Source: Nemertoderma westbladi (taxonomy: Eukaryota; Xenacoelomorpha; Nemertodermatida; Nemertodermatidae). Taken from it: a DNA stretch of 64,000 nucleotides. Shown here piece by piece: positions 1 through 9,869 of this stretch. The translations under genes and the position numbers were made by a program. The notes beneath the pieces are model-generated. The model was not told the origin of the DNA. It saw only the letters and a list, made by a program, of their open reading frames with translations, and did no database searches. Every line of letters starts with the position of its first letter. Position 1 is the first letter of the stretch. The stretch is taken from the NCBI GenBank assembly GCA_032718475.1, contig JAUCBJ010008178.1, positions 62,001 to 126,000 of the forward strand. Reading direction: 5' to 3'.

Positions 1-200
1 GTATGCCTCGCAGTTGATCATGCTGTTTCTCCACTTTTTGTTTATAAGGATGTAATCCAGTTGTGCTTTGGTTCCATTAGGGTATTGAAAGGTCCATAGC
101 TTCCCCTTACTCTTTTCGAATGTGTTGTTTGTTGGTATCAATTCACATTCTTCCATTAGGTCTAAAAGTAAGTACCCATTTCTGTTAGGGTACCCACGTA
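1..200 (-). mobile_element. LINE endonuclease-domain fragment (non-LTR retrotransposon)
   Basis: On the minus strand from about 200 to 1 the frame reads motifs typical of the apurinic-like endonuclease (EEP fold) of non-LTR retrotransposons: NRNGYLLLDLMEEC, then FEKSKGKLWTFQYPNG, then AQLDYILINKKWRNS. The element's other parts would lie beyond the window edge. The frame is open to position 1 and is the same frame as the Mutator-like transposase remnant just upstream on this strand, so the two form an uninterrupted chimera. The junction lies near 195-205. The family is recognised from motifs only. The fragment is almost certainly a transposon piece, not a host gene. Confidence 0.75.
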
Positions 201-1644
201 CCATTTCTGATGAAGTAAGCCGTTCATAAACTGGTAGAATATATTGCAAATCACTTTCAGATAAATAAGGTGCAGGTTTGTAATCTTTATCTCCATTCAG
301 GAATCGACTCCACTTGTCTGAAGGGCATTTGGAATGTTGCTTCTCTGAGTCTGTAAAATTGCAGTGATGGTAAATAGCAGCTACAATTTCAGTTTGAATT
401 TTCTTTATTAGATCATCACATTCCTGTGTAGTAAGAGTTTCCATGTCATCATCCTTCATGTTGCTCACTATGGTGTTCCTATAATAACTTGAGAGCTGTT
501 GACATCGTTTATCTGTAAGACGACCTATGCCACCTAACCTGTGAGTCTGGCGTGCCTTACTGAGACCTGTGTACAATCGTTTCGATACGTGATTCAGGCA
601 TTCTTGCTTGGTCACTACAACTCCTTCATCCTTATAAGGATCTGCCTCGATAATGCCCTTCATTACGCTACTATCGCCATCTAATAGACAAGATAGACGA
701 ATAGACAAGATTATATTTGTCTACGGATCTACAGAATAGTTTTTTTCGCTATATGGTTCCATGGCGCCACTAGAACCAGCAAAGTTTTTAGAACATTTGT
801 GACCAGTTGAAAATTCAGATAAATATTTTGATTTATCACAAATATGACAGTATTTAGAGCAGATATAATAGTCTAAAATATATCCTGTAGCAGCAGAAAT
901 AACAAAACCAATACCTTTGATTTGGTTATAATACTTTGATTTGTGACCACGAGTTAGCCATAAACCATCAAATGAAACACCAATATATCTTTCGAATTCT
1001 AGAATTGCACAGTTGGTCATATTGCCGTTGGCGAGTTTAGTAGCAACATCAGCAATATAAGATACATATTTGGTCCAAGTATTAGTCGTAACGAGGCTGG
1101 GCAAAGTCATAACCCTAGAGAATGAATCCGCAGCGGTACGCTTACAGCCACTACAGAGCCAGGCAAAAACTCCTCTCAGGTTTACATCAGCTATCATTCT
1201 TGATGAATCGAATGGACTAACGATTTCACTGCTGGACTTAGTAGTATATTACCAATCGCATAATGAGCATTCACCGACAAAGTTAGACTGATAACCAGCG
1301 ACAGAACTTTGCGAAACAGACACTGATTTAGTTCCATCACTAGCGCTACAACAATTATGCATTTCTGTAATCAAATTTGTCACTAATTCAATAGACATTA
1401 GGCAGTAACCTTTGAAATTTGATGAACCTTCCTGGGGCGGATCCAATGTATTTATTTTATCGACTAATGGTACTGATGTACTAACAACGGTACCGTTACC
1501 ATCCTTGCTGGTAGATTCCATACCTTGACCATCAGCTAGAGTGCCAGTAATTGAAGATGGTGATGTGTCATTGAGTCTTGGCCTTCCGCCTATCCCTCCA
1601 GCTCCTCGTTGACCCTGCCGCTTTCTCTTAGCTGGCCTCGGCAT
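200..1644 (-). pseudogene. Mutator-like transposase, broken by two in-frame stops
   Basis: A minus-strand reading frame starts at ATG 1644 and runs to about 200, with two in-frame stops: TAA at 1249-1251 and TAG at 721-723. The first part is basic and low in complexity (MPRPAKRKRQGQRG..). After the first stop it shows the conserved core of the Mutator-like transposase domain common in invertebrate genomes: SFDGLWLTRGH, ILDYYICSKYCHIC, HKCSKNFAGSSGAME. After the second stop come DGDSSVMKG, GGIGRLTD and YHHCNFTDSEKQHSKCP, all in family order. The order and the single shared frame show one ancestral coding sequence now inactivated, unless the stops are assembly errors. A short direct repeat (agacaagat twice, 685-715) next to the 721 stop may mark a small insertion. 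At its C-terminal end it runs into LINE sequence. Confidence 0.85.
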
Positions 1645-2293
1645 TATAATAATTATAAATTTATTGTAAAAAAAATATATTGTATGATAGGCCTACCGAT
1701 CAGCACGTGTAATTATAGCTAACTACCGGTAGACGTAGGACTGCTGATTAAATTCGCCAACCGTATCAGAAAGTTTCGCATAAATTGAGTTCCTATGAAC
1801 TAGCTGCTGTTCATCATTAGAAATTGAAGCCGCACAAAATCACAACACCACCGGTGCAGTATTTGCATCCATTCAACTAATTGGCAGACTGAAGTTCACC
1901 ACACACTATCACATGCTGACATGTAATTCAACCCTGCACTATATATCAGTTCATCAGTTCAAAATTCCAGCCAAACTGCAATTGATTACTAGGGCACCCA
2001 GGCCAAGGGCTGTGTAGTTAAAAATCAAAATTTTGTGAAAATTATTAATTTTTTTATGAAATTATAACCTGTCTTGCTCCATAACTTGCCATATATCTTA
2101 AGAACTAGTTGTGCTATTAGAAAATGGTTCACTTTTTCAGAAGCAGCGAAGAATTCTGAACATTAATCGACAATAAAAAAAAATCGAAAATTTTGACCCT
2201 GTAGCCTTACATACTTGATATAATATTTTTTTTTTTTTAAAAGTAACGTTATAAGTTAAGTTTCAAAAACAGCAGTTTCTCGACCCTTGTACA
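1645..2293. other. AT-rich flank, no gene seen
   Basis: This stretch upstream of the transposase pseudogene has no supported gene. It contains two ACCGGT hexamers (near 1725 and 1851) and oligo-A/T runs. Its right end, near 2286-2293 (cttgtaca), resembles the last degenerate unit of the 32-bp array at 10563. That similarity suggests the array once began here, before the CMC transposon inserted. Confidence 0.5.
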
Positions 2294-2295
2294 TA

Positions 2296-2306
2296 CACTG
2301 AAAAAA
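2296..2306 (+). repeat. left terminal inverted repeat of the CMC element
   Basis: CACTGAAAAAA, preceded by TA. It matches the inverted right end base for base over 11 bp (13 including the TA). Confidence 0.7.
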
Positions 2307-3746
2307 GTAACTACATCTCGTTTGAAAAAGTGCCACTATCAATTATTAGTGGCATTAATTAATTTTTAAAGTTGCGATTTTACTAAACTGCAATTTTTTT
2401 CGAAATATGAAATTATTTATTTTTCCAAATTACAAAAACCCATTTTGTTAAATTTAATTAAATGTACTTCAAGAATATACCAGGTTATGTAAATTACTAA
2501 ATATATTAAAGTTCCACTTTTTTAAATTTCTGTAAAAAGGTGCGCTTTTAAACAATTTAGTGTTGTGTTGTAAAGTGCTACTTTAAAACAAAAAATTAAA
2601 ACGTGTCCTTTTCTGTAAAAAGTTGCGATTTTAAACAATTTATTGTTATGTGTTGTAAAGTGCTACTTTAAAACAAAAAATTAAAAGTACCCTAATCAGT
2701 AAACAGTTATGATTTTAAACTTTTAACGCAAACGTGACCCATTAAAATGTGAATATTGCGTAAAAAGATACGATATGCTTTAAAGGAAACAAACCATATC
2801 TTAGGAGGATTGAAGAGCCTCTTTAAATTAAAATTCAATAACATGCACTTTTTAAACTTTTTGTAAAGAGTTACTGCCTGGTACAGTTGTTAAGAAGTTG
2901 ACCGGTATACAGAACCTGTATACGTACATTTAGTTTCGGTTTATTGTAAGTCAACATAACAGCTGTGCTAATTGTTCTATATGCTTCCATTGAATCGGCA
3001 TACCGGTACTTAGTGGTTATCAGATATATTGCATTATTTTATTAGTACCGGTACGTGAGTTGTATATTATTTGGAATAAATCGTAGAATTTACTGTGGGG
3101 CGAGCTTCAAAGTGAGAGAGCCAAAGCATATATGGGTACCATTAACGAGTTGTATGTCGTCGTCGTCATACATTTGTGATGCTAATAACTCGGTCATTCC
3201 TTGATGAAATTAAACCAAACCTTGTCCGTATGTAGTACTTCAAAAGTGTAGTCTAAAGAATCTGAAGTTTGGTCAAAAATCAAACAGTCTGTCAGTCGCT
3301 ACCGGTAGTTTAAGACTTTTGATAGAAAACGAAATAACTCAAGTCAATCATTGATGAAATTAAACCAAACTTAGTAGACATGTTGTCTGTCAAAGGTTTA
3401 GAAATTGTACACACATACAAACTTCTCTAGTTCATCTGTATACCGCTAGGGGGCGAATTGTCAGAAACGTAGAAGTAGTTAGTTAGTTATTATACTGTAG
3501 TAGCTGTATAGTGCCAACCTTTAGATTCATCTCTAATTTGGCAAGAGTGTCCTAAGTGCATATACTGTACAAAGTAGAGAAGTTAACGAAGTACAGTAGA
3601 GCAAACAGAAACATAAGTACTCGGATTACAGCTTTCTCGGGATATTTGGGGCATTCTCGCTCTCGGGTTTGCTAAATCTCGTGATGCGCGAAGGCCCCTC
3701 GAATGTGTGTTACCTACTATAAGTATACCACAAATAACACACAATA
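2307..3746 (+). repeat. 5' subterminal non-coding region of the CMC element
   Basis: AT-rich and without a gene. It contains a roughly 87-bp direct duplication (about 2532-2617 and 2618-2705) sharing gtaaagtgctactttaaaac, plus scattered aaaagtgcc motifs that recur near the right end. A looser duplication with core gatgaaattaaaccaaac lies near 3205 and 3354. Subterminal repeat clusters of this kind are where CACTA-type transposases bind, which is their likely role here (inference). Confidence 0.5.
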
Positions 3747-6092
3747 ATGGACCGCTATTTGAAAATAAAGAGGTACTCAAAGAACTTTAAGGTTACCTGC
3801 ATTGCTCCGATTAGTAAAAGGAACAAATGTGGTAAAACATATGTAGCATATTACGCTTTAAGAAGTCACATGTTTCGTACTCATAGAATTACAGGCATGG
3901 ATAATATTGCAGAAAACATCGTCGCACCTATAGAATTGGGAGGTCATGAAAATTGTGACGTTATTTTGGAGAATGAATATCCTTTCCTTAGCCGAGGAAC
4001 ACTCCCAATGCCAATACTAGACTCCGACGACGTTGCACCTACAGAACAACCTGCTGGTGGAAGAGAGGATGATTTGATGGAAGCATTGTTCCTATTACGG
4101 TGCAAACATGAAAGCAAGATTTCCGAAAAAGGATTAAACCAAACAATTATCAATTTAAAAGAATTACTAACTTCTAAATCTTATGAGGGAGCAGACCGTT
4201 TATTCCAAAACTTATCATCTACTTACAAACGTCATATTTTTTATAAGGATCACTACGGGTTAGTAGATGCAGAATCTGTTCCCCTTCCAAATGGGTCAAA
4301 TTTTGTTTACATTCCAATACTTAGTCAGATTCAACAAATTTTAACAAATGCAGAAATATTTAATGAAGTTAAAACTAAGAGATTCACCAGAACGGATGTG
4401 TTTACTGATATATGTGACGGTGTAGTATACAAAAATCACCCCCTTCTTAAACTTACACTTGAGAATAATGCAGTCCTTCTAGAATTTATACTCTATTATG
4501 ATGAAGTAGAATTTGCAAATCCACTTGGAACCCATATTCGGAAATATAAACTCGGTATGTTTTATTGGACTCTATCCAACATTCGTCTTCAGTTTCGAAG
4601 CAAACTGCGCACTATTTTTCTTACAGCAATTTGTTTCCATGCCGACATTCGAGAGTTTATGAGATACATTCTCGATGATTTTATCAGGGCGATGAATATT
4701 TTATCAACAGGGTACATTATAAATGAACTGATGTATTACGGGGCACTATTTTGCTTTGTGGGTGATAATCCAGCAGCCTCATTGGTGGGTGGCTTCAAAG
4801 AAAGTGCCATGGCTGAATCATTTTGTAGAAGTTGCATGTTAAAAAACAAAGACATGAAGGACGGGTTTGTATATGAAAACCTTATAATTCGAACACTTAA
4901 TAAACATCACGAGCAGATTATATCAGCCACAAGTGAAGAACTGCCTGCTTACAGAAGACTAGAAAATTCTAAGAATTTTGGTGTCAATGGTGTGAGTCCT
5001 TTAGACGAAGTCCCACACTTCGATGTTACGCAGGGTATAATCCATGATGTACATCATGACATATTAGAAGGCGTTTTAATCGTGCATATCAAATATTTAC
5101 TACATTATACAATAATTAGAAAAAAACATCTTACGTTGGACGATTTCAATCGAAAACTCTTTTTTCATAACTTCACATGCGCAGAATGCAAGGATGTACC
5201 ATCAAAAATAGAGCAACGTCAACTGATATCTCCTGAAATGTATTCGTTACGCCAAACGGCTATCCAGACTCTCAACTTGGCTTACGCTTTACCTGAGATA
5301 TTAGGAGAATATTTTTCTGAAAACAATATCAGGTGGTACTGTTTTATAAAATTCCTAACAATTGTATATACATTAATGTCTTTCCACATAACATCCGCCG
5401 ACCTTCTACATCTTCAATGGCTTATCGAGACACATTGCAAGACATTCTGCCGAATATATAAAAAATGTTTCCCAAAGCTGCATTATTTAATGCACATGGT
5501 TGATGACATACTTAATTTTGGACCGCCACGATGCCGCTGGGCCATGAGATTCGAGGGTCAGCATGCCGTTCTAAAGCGATGGCTAAAGACCCAACAGAGT
5601 TTTAAGAACATCATTCATTTTTTAGCAAATAAATTTCAAGAAAATACCACATACGAATTGGCCTGCAATAGCGACCGATTTCTCTTCGAACTTGTTACTG
5701 GCAACAAAAGTTTGGGCTTCCGACAAGATTGCAATATTGGTCCAGCAGATAATGTGGAATTGTGCGACTTCCAAAAGGTGTCATATTTTGGGCAAAGTTT
5801 CGAACTGAATAAAAGCGTGATAAAAATTCCTAAATTCATCAATGATCTCCCAGTTTTTGGAGTTATCACACGATTGCGTTTGTTGAATAGTGGGAGGGAT
5901 TGTCTTTTAACCTATATTCAATTGTGTACTACCCACTATATTTCTCATATAAACTGCTATCAAGTTATTGATACGGGGAAGCTCCCTCCAAAAAATATTT
6001 GGTTCTCAAACTTTAACGAATTTATTAGGGAATATCGCATACACACATACAAAAATATGTATGTTGTGCAATCTAAATTTTGGGAGCAGTAG
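3747..6092 (+). CDS. CMC/EnSpm-like transposase, intronless, 781 aa
   Basis: An intact single-exon frame of 781 codons. The N-terminus holds a zinc-finger-like pattern (C18, C28, H41, H46), a probable DNA-binding finger. The central region around residues 420-450 reads PHFDVTQGIIHDVHHDILEG. Its D-x-x-H pattern (DVHH) matches the C/D(2)H signature found between the second and third catalytic residues of cut-and-paste transposases. A later block near residues 580-613, HYLMHMVDDILNFGPP then RCRWAMRFEGQHAVLKRW, is the typical C-terminal motif of animal CMC/KDZ-like transposases. It would excise and reinsert the surrounding element by acting on the CACTG ends. No stop or frameshift is present, so it may still be functional. 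The family is inferred from these motifs and from the terminal repeats; a KDZ relative is the main alternative. Confidence 0.8.
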   Translation: MDRYLKIKRYSKNFKVTCIAPISKRNKCGKTYVAYYALRSHMFRTHRITGMDNIAENIVAPIELGGHENCDVILENEYPFLSRGTLPMPILDSDDVAPTEQPAGGREDDLMEALFLLRCKHESKISEKGLNQTIINLKELLTSKSYEGADRLFQNLSSTYKRHIFYKDHYGLVDAESVPLPNGSNFVYIPILSQIQQILTNAEIFNEVKTKRFTRTDVFTDICDGVVYKNHPLLKLTLENNAVLLEFILYYDEVEFANPLGTHIRKYKLGMFYWTLSNIRLQFRSKLRTIFLTAICFHADIREFMRYILDDFIRAMNILSTGYIINELMYYGALFCFVGDNPAASLVGGFKESAMAESFCRSCMLKNKDMKDGFVYENLIIRTLNKHHEQIISATSEELPAYRRLENSKNFGVNGVSPLDEVPHFDVTQGIIHDVHHDILEGVLIVHIKYLLHYTIIRKKHLTLDDFNRKLFFHNFTCAECKDVPSKIEQRQLISPEMYSLRQTAIQTLNLAYALPEILGEYFSENNIRWYCFIKFLTIVYTLMSFHITSADLLHLQWLIETHCKTFCRIYKKCFPKLHYLMHMVDDILNFGPPRCRWAMRFEGQHAVLKRWLKTQQSFKNIIHFLANKFQENTTYELACNSDRFLFELVTGNKSLGFRQDCNIGPADNVELCDFQKVSYFGQSFELNKSVIKIPKFINDLPVFGVITRLRLLNSGRDCLLTYIQLCTTHYISHINCYQVIDTGKLPPKNIWFSNFNEFIREYRIHTYKNMYVVQSKFWEQ

Positions 6093-6119
6093 TGCAAGGG
6101 TGAGGGTGTTGTGGGGGGG

Positions 6120-6175
6120 GGGGGGTGGTTGGTCTCGTCGTATTCATGTATATTATATATATATATATATTTTAA
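6120..6175. repeat. poly-G and (TA)n simple repeats
   Basis: A G-rich run around 6112-6125 and a (TA)n stretch around 6152-6170, just after the transposase stop codon. Confidence 0.8.
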
Positions 6176-6297
6176 TTAACAAGCCAGGGGAGCGGCACTT
6201 AAACAACAACTGGACCGTAAAAGGTTAAAATATAGACAAATAAATAATTATGTAAAAAGTATTAAAAAGCACGAAAATTTAGAATTCCTTGGTTACG

Positions 6298-6570
6298 TTA
6301 CAACTGAGGATTGATCTTGGTTGCTAACTCAGTAAGACTGCGCGAATTTCCTGGACAATCCAGCAAGTGTAGAAGAGGAGCCGCTCCACCGCACAACTTG
6401 CAACGGCAATCTGGGGAAATATCGTGGAAAACATTAGATTGGCAGACCAGATGGTGAAAGCCGTTAATCGAGAAGCGTGCGATTACGTGTCTGGATTCAG
6501 ATCTTGGCTTGGTCCAGTTCCTGTTTATAAATTCATGTATATTGGTGGTAGGTAAAAGTAGGCCTATCAT
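6298..6570 (-). mobile_element. LINE ORF2 3'-end fragment inside the CMC element
   Basis: The minus-strand frame reads SRHVIARFSINGFHHL, then CRCKLCGGAAPLLHLLDCPG. This resembles the region downstream of the reverse transcriptase in non-LTR retrotransposons, where a CxxC..H..C element (usually C.LCG..E...H....C) follows a basic segment. It is only about 90 codons, antisense to the transposase, and lies between the two genes of the CMC element. The element therefore either tolerated an insertion or captured this piece. Family call is moderate. Confidence 0.5.
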
Positions 6571-6871
6571 ATCTCCTGCATCCTACCCACAGCCTGACAG
6601 CTGCACAGCATGCAGTTCTCAGAGTACCGGTACTGCTGGACTGGAGTTTACAGATGAACTGCATAACTGCCAAGTGTGCTCCTGGTGTGCTGTGATTTGC
6701 AGATATGTGCTAGTGCGTGTAGTCGTAGTGCTAACTAAACTAATCTAACTGCCTGGCTTAAAAAAGTGTTAAAACAGAAAAAAAAAACATTACCGGTACC
6801 GGGACGCGGTACATACCTCCACAGCTCCACCAGTCCACCGGTTCGGTAGCCTACATCAGTACCTACATACA

Positions 6872-7660
6872 ATGTCGCGGTGTTGCGGTAAAGGCGATAA
6901 TCTAAGTGCAGAGTTTAGTTTCTGCCCACACTGTGGGGAGGAACAGAAAAAAAACACTGCATGTCCAAGTTGCGGGAAACAGCTAGATCCTGCATGGGTT
7001 AGTTGCCCATTTTGCCCAGTGCGTCCACATACCAACATGGGGATGGGTACTGGTACCGGTACATCTGGATGTGATACCGGTGGTCCTACAGCTACCGGTA
7101 CCGGCGGTGCTGCTAGTGCTAGTTGTCATCGAACACCACGATCTCAATTAGATACGAAAGTCGAAAATGGAATCACGTATTATATTCCACCTCTACGCGA
7201 ATCGTCTTCCGGAAATAAGCAACCGAGAGTCCCAGTAATTCAACTGGAAATAACCGCACAAGATGTAGCCAAGGATACTCCTGGATTTCGTCGAGCCGTT
7301 CGTCAATTTCTATCTGACTTCGAAAGTCGGAATATTTGCGATATTTATCAAATGGCGGAATCAGTATGTTCTGTGTATCCGGAGATGCAGATTAAACACC
7401 ACCGCCTTCACGATAAAACTGCATTTTTCCGTCATAAGTTATCCGTACACAAGGCGAACAAGTCTTACCGGCACAGGGGTGCTGCAGCCGATAGGCCTAA
7501 GGATACCACCGTTGATCCATCCAAGGCCTACAACAAGGGCGATGACAATGAAAGTGTTACTACCGGTACCGATACTTCGGTAAAATCGACTGCTGTGGCG
7601 GATCAAGTGTTGAGTAAGGCTGCAACTAAGAGATTTACTGGGTGCAATGCAAACGAATGA
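6872..7660 (+). CDS. double zinc-ribbon protein, CMC cargo ORF (part 1)
   Basis: A 262-codon frame starting at ATG 6872 (context acaATGT). The N-terminus has four cysteine pairs: C4/C5, C18/C21, C31/C34 and C45/C48, a double zinc-ribbon arrangement. A low-complexity Gly/Thr stretch follows (about residues 56-85), encoded by repeated GGTACCGGT sequence. A charged domain (about 125-205) with DTPGFRRAVRQFLSDFESRN and HHRLHDKTAFFRHKLSVHK is not one I recognise. The frame ends at TGA 7658-7660 and overlaps the next frame (open from 7630, PWWP domain) by about 30 bp. The two were therefore probably one protein, separated here by a frameshift or an unrecognised intron. Lying inside the CMC terminal repeats, it is probably an accessory protein of the transposon or captured host chromatin sequence. 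Confidence 0.6.
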   Translation: MSRCCGKGDNLSAEFSFCPHCGEEQKKNTACPSCGKQLDPAWVSCPFCPVRPHTNMGMGTGTGTSGCDTGGPTATGTGGAASASCHRTPRSQLDTKVENGITYYIPPLRESSSGNKQPRVPVIQLEITAQDVAKDTPGFRRAVRQFLSDFESRNICDIYQMAESVCSVYPEMQIKHHRLHDKTAFFRHKLSVHKANKSYRHRGAAADRPKDTTVDPSKAYNKGDDNESVTTGTDTSVKSTAVADQVLSKAATKRFTGCNANE

Positions 7661-8185
7661 AAGTGAACGTGTTGACGGCTAAGAAAAAATTTAAAAAACC
7701 AAGAAGGAAACAGGTTCTTGTAGACCTACAGGAGGATCTGCGGAGTTCAGATGATCCCGAATCGGATAATTCCGATTCAACAACCGCTTCCAGTTCGAGC
7801 CTCGAGTCAGTGTCTATTTCGGAGTCAGATTTAGGAGATACTGACAATGTTCCTGGAGGAGGAGGCGGCGCTCTCATTTGGGCGAGAATGAGAAAAAAGG
7901 ATATACCCTGGCCTGGTAAGGTTTCTGTTGCACCAGATGGAACTGACCCTCCTCCGGAAAAAAATGGGGGGTTGTCTATGGGTATACTTTTTTGGGACGG
8001 GGAATGCTTGTTGGGTGAGGGAAGTCCAAGAAGAATATATATTCCCTTACAAAGAATTCCGCGCGGAATTTAGCTACCCTAAAGGCCAAGTGCCCCACTC
8101 ATTCGCAGCCGCACTAGAAAATATTGAGAAGGAGTACCTTAGTCGAGAGTACGGTACTGAGACTGTCAACGTAACTGAGTCATAA
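7630..8185 (+). pseudogene. PWWP-domain ORF with a frameshift (CMC cargo, part 2)
   Basis: The frame opens at 7630 (first ATG 7657). It has a basic stretch (AKKKFKKPRRKQVLVD) and an acidic Ser-rich stretch (about 7740-7850), then ALIWARMRKKDIPWPGKV, the start of a PWWP domain (a reader of methylated chromatin; usual core PWWP, here IPWP). The second half of the domain, LWVYFFGTGNACWV and EEYIFPYKEFRAEF, plus a C-terminal helix (ALENIEKEYLSRE), lies in the next frame and ends at the stop 8183-8185. The switch falls in the homopolymer aaaaaaatgggggg (7960-7973), where one surplus base separates the halves. It is either a real inactivating indel or a sequencing error. Left in its first frame, the ORF ends at 8073. 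Confidence 0.65.
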
Positions 8186-8982
8186 GTTGTAAATAGGACA
8201 CTGAAATCGTTAGAACTGATACGGCAGAGAAGAATAATTTAGTTATGTTATGGCGAATGGCGTTTTGTCAGTTACAAACTAATGAACTGAATTTTGTTGC
8301 AAATATGGATAGTTTAGGCTGAACTGTGGTGTTTTATTTTATGTAGAATGTAGATTGGTCATGTCTTGGTCATGACATTGTTCATGTTATCTTCATATAG
8401 ATGGAAGATGGGTGCACAGTAGCAGGATTGCATCTGTGAGTTAAGAACTAAACTGAACTTATTATATTTTAGGCATTTTATTATATCGATTACATGGATT
8501 AGTTATTTTGTTTTTATATTGCCTTATTATTGTAGTACTGTCAACTAACATGTACGACATTGTAATATTCTGTATGCACGCGGTATGGCCTTACTGACCA
8601 GTCCAGTATAGGCCAGTCCGTGCATGTAATATATTTGTCGTACATGTTCGTTGCGTTATACGTTATATGTCATGTGTTATACCAGTATATATAACTATCT
8701 GTTTATGATGTAACCGAAGCAGCGGCTGGCATAGCAACTGTAAAACTGTTCTGTGTTAAGTATTTGATCAATCTCGTGTATATTAATAGCCATAATTATA
8801 ATAATTGATTCTCGTGTTGTTTATTATTCTTTATTAAACTTTTATGGGGATAAACTTTGGGGTCAATATTCATCATACCTTAAACATATGACTTCATTTA
8901 ATTTAAAGAAATTTACACTCATTATTAAAAAGAATACAAGTTCCCCTTTGATAAGCAAACCAAACTAGTTCTTCTTTACAGT
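8186..8982. other. 3' flank of the PWWP gene, no gene seen
   Basis: AT-rich, with no open frame worth calling. It is probably the 3' untranslated and spacer part of the transposon, up to the 190-bp repeats. A tttattaaact segment near 8829 is the only hint of a processing signal, and it is weak. Confidence 0.4.
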
Positions 8983-9868
8983 GAAAAGTACCTCTTTTTC
9001 ACATACTAAGTAATATAAATTGATCTTAAATATTGCGGGGAGTGGTATTTTTAAATAGAAAGTAGCACTTTAATTGGAAATAAAGTACCACTTTATATTT
9101 TAATAAGTGCTGCTTAATCTAAAAAGTGCATGTTTTAAATGATTAATCGTACAAATAAAGTACCTATTACAAATAAAAGTACCTCTTTTTCACATACTAA
9201 GAAATATAAATGCATCTTAAATATACGGGGAGTGGCATTTTTAAATAGAAAGTAGCACTTTAATTGGAAATAAAGTACCACTTTATATTTTAATAAGTGC
9301 TGCTTAATCTAAAAAGTGCATGTTTTAAATGATTAATCGTACAAATAAAGTACCTATTACAAATAAAAGTACCTCTTTTTCACATACTAAGAAATATAAA
9401 TGCATCTTAAATATACGGGGAGTGGCATTTTTAAATAGAAAGTAGCACTTTAATTGGAAATAAAGTACCACTTTATATTTTAATAAGTGCTGCTTAATCT
9501 AAAAAGTGCATGTTTTAAATGATTATCCCACAAGTAAAGTACATATTACATAAAAAAAAGCTGAGCTTTTTTCCTACTAATGAATATAAAAACGTAAATA
9601 ATATTCAGAAAAGTGTCGTTTTGTAAACAGAAAATCAGTACTAACATTATCAAAAAAGTACCACTTTTTAGAGTAATTAAAAGTGATCTTTTCTGCTCCT
9701 TGAAAAAGTGCCATTTTTATATTGTAATAAAAAGTGACTCTTTTTGCTACTTGAAAAAGTGCCGGTTTTTCAAAAAAGCGTATCTCGTTTGAGTACTCAA
9801 AACCAGATGCACTTTTTTGGAAAATCGGCACTTTTTTATGAAAAAAGTACAACTTCGTTTTTTCAGTG
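8983..9868 (+). repeat. about 190-bp tandem repeat x3 and degenerate right subterminal region of CMC
   Basis: The segment beginning acctctttttcacatact recurs at 8990, 9181 and 9371 (spacing 191 and 190 bp), so there are three near-identical units to about 9560. A degenerate stretch rich in aaaaagtgcc follows, up to the terminal repeat TTTTTTCAGTG. The motifs match those in the left subterminal region, as expected for transposase binding arrays. Confidence 0.75.
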
Positions 9869-9869
9869 T

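Larger units (their letters stand above)
2296..9868 (+). mobile_element. CMC (CACTA/Mirage/Chapaev)-type DNA transposon with cargo gene
   Basis: The left end CACTGAAAAAA (2296-2306) is an exact inverted copy of the right end TTTTTTCAGTG (9858-9868), and both are flanked by TA (2294-2295 and 9869-9870), a likely target duplication. CAC-starting ends, a 2-bp TA duplication and repeat-rich subterminal regions fit the CMC supergroup, as does the enclosed transposase at 3747-6092. Both subterminal regions carry many aaaagtgcc / aaagtac-type repeats. The element also encloses a zinc-ribbon/PWWP gene (6872-8185) and a LINE scrap (6298-6570). It is inserted at a TA that matches the 32-bp minisatellite monomer, so it is younger than that array. 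The 11-bp terminal match and the TA are short; the co-occurrence with the transposase is what makes the call. Confidence 0.75.

Noticed and set aside
3583-3780. Minus-strand 65-codon frame overlapping the transposase start
   Set aside because: Shadow of the transposase leader and 5' region; no motif.
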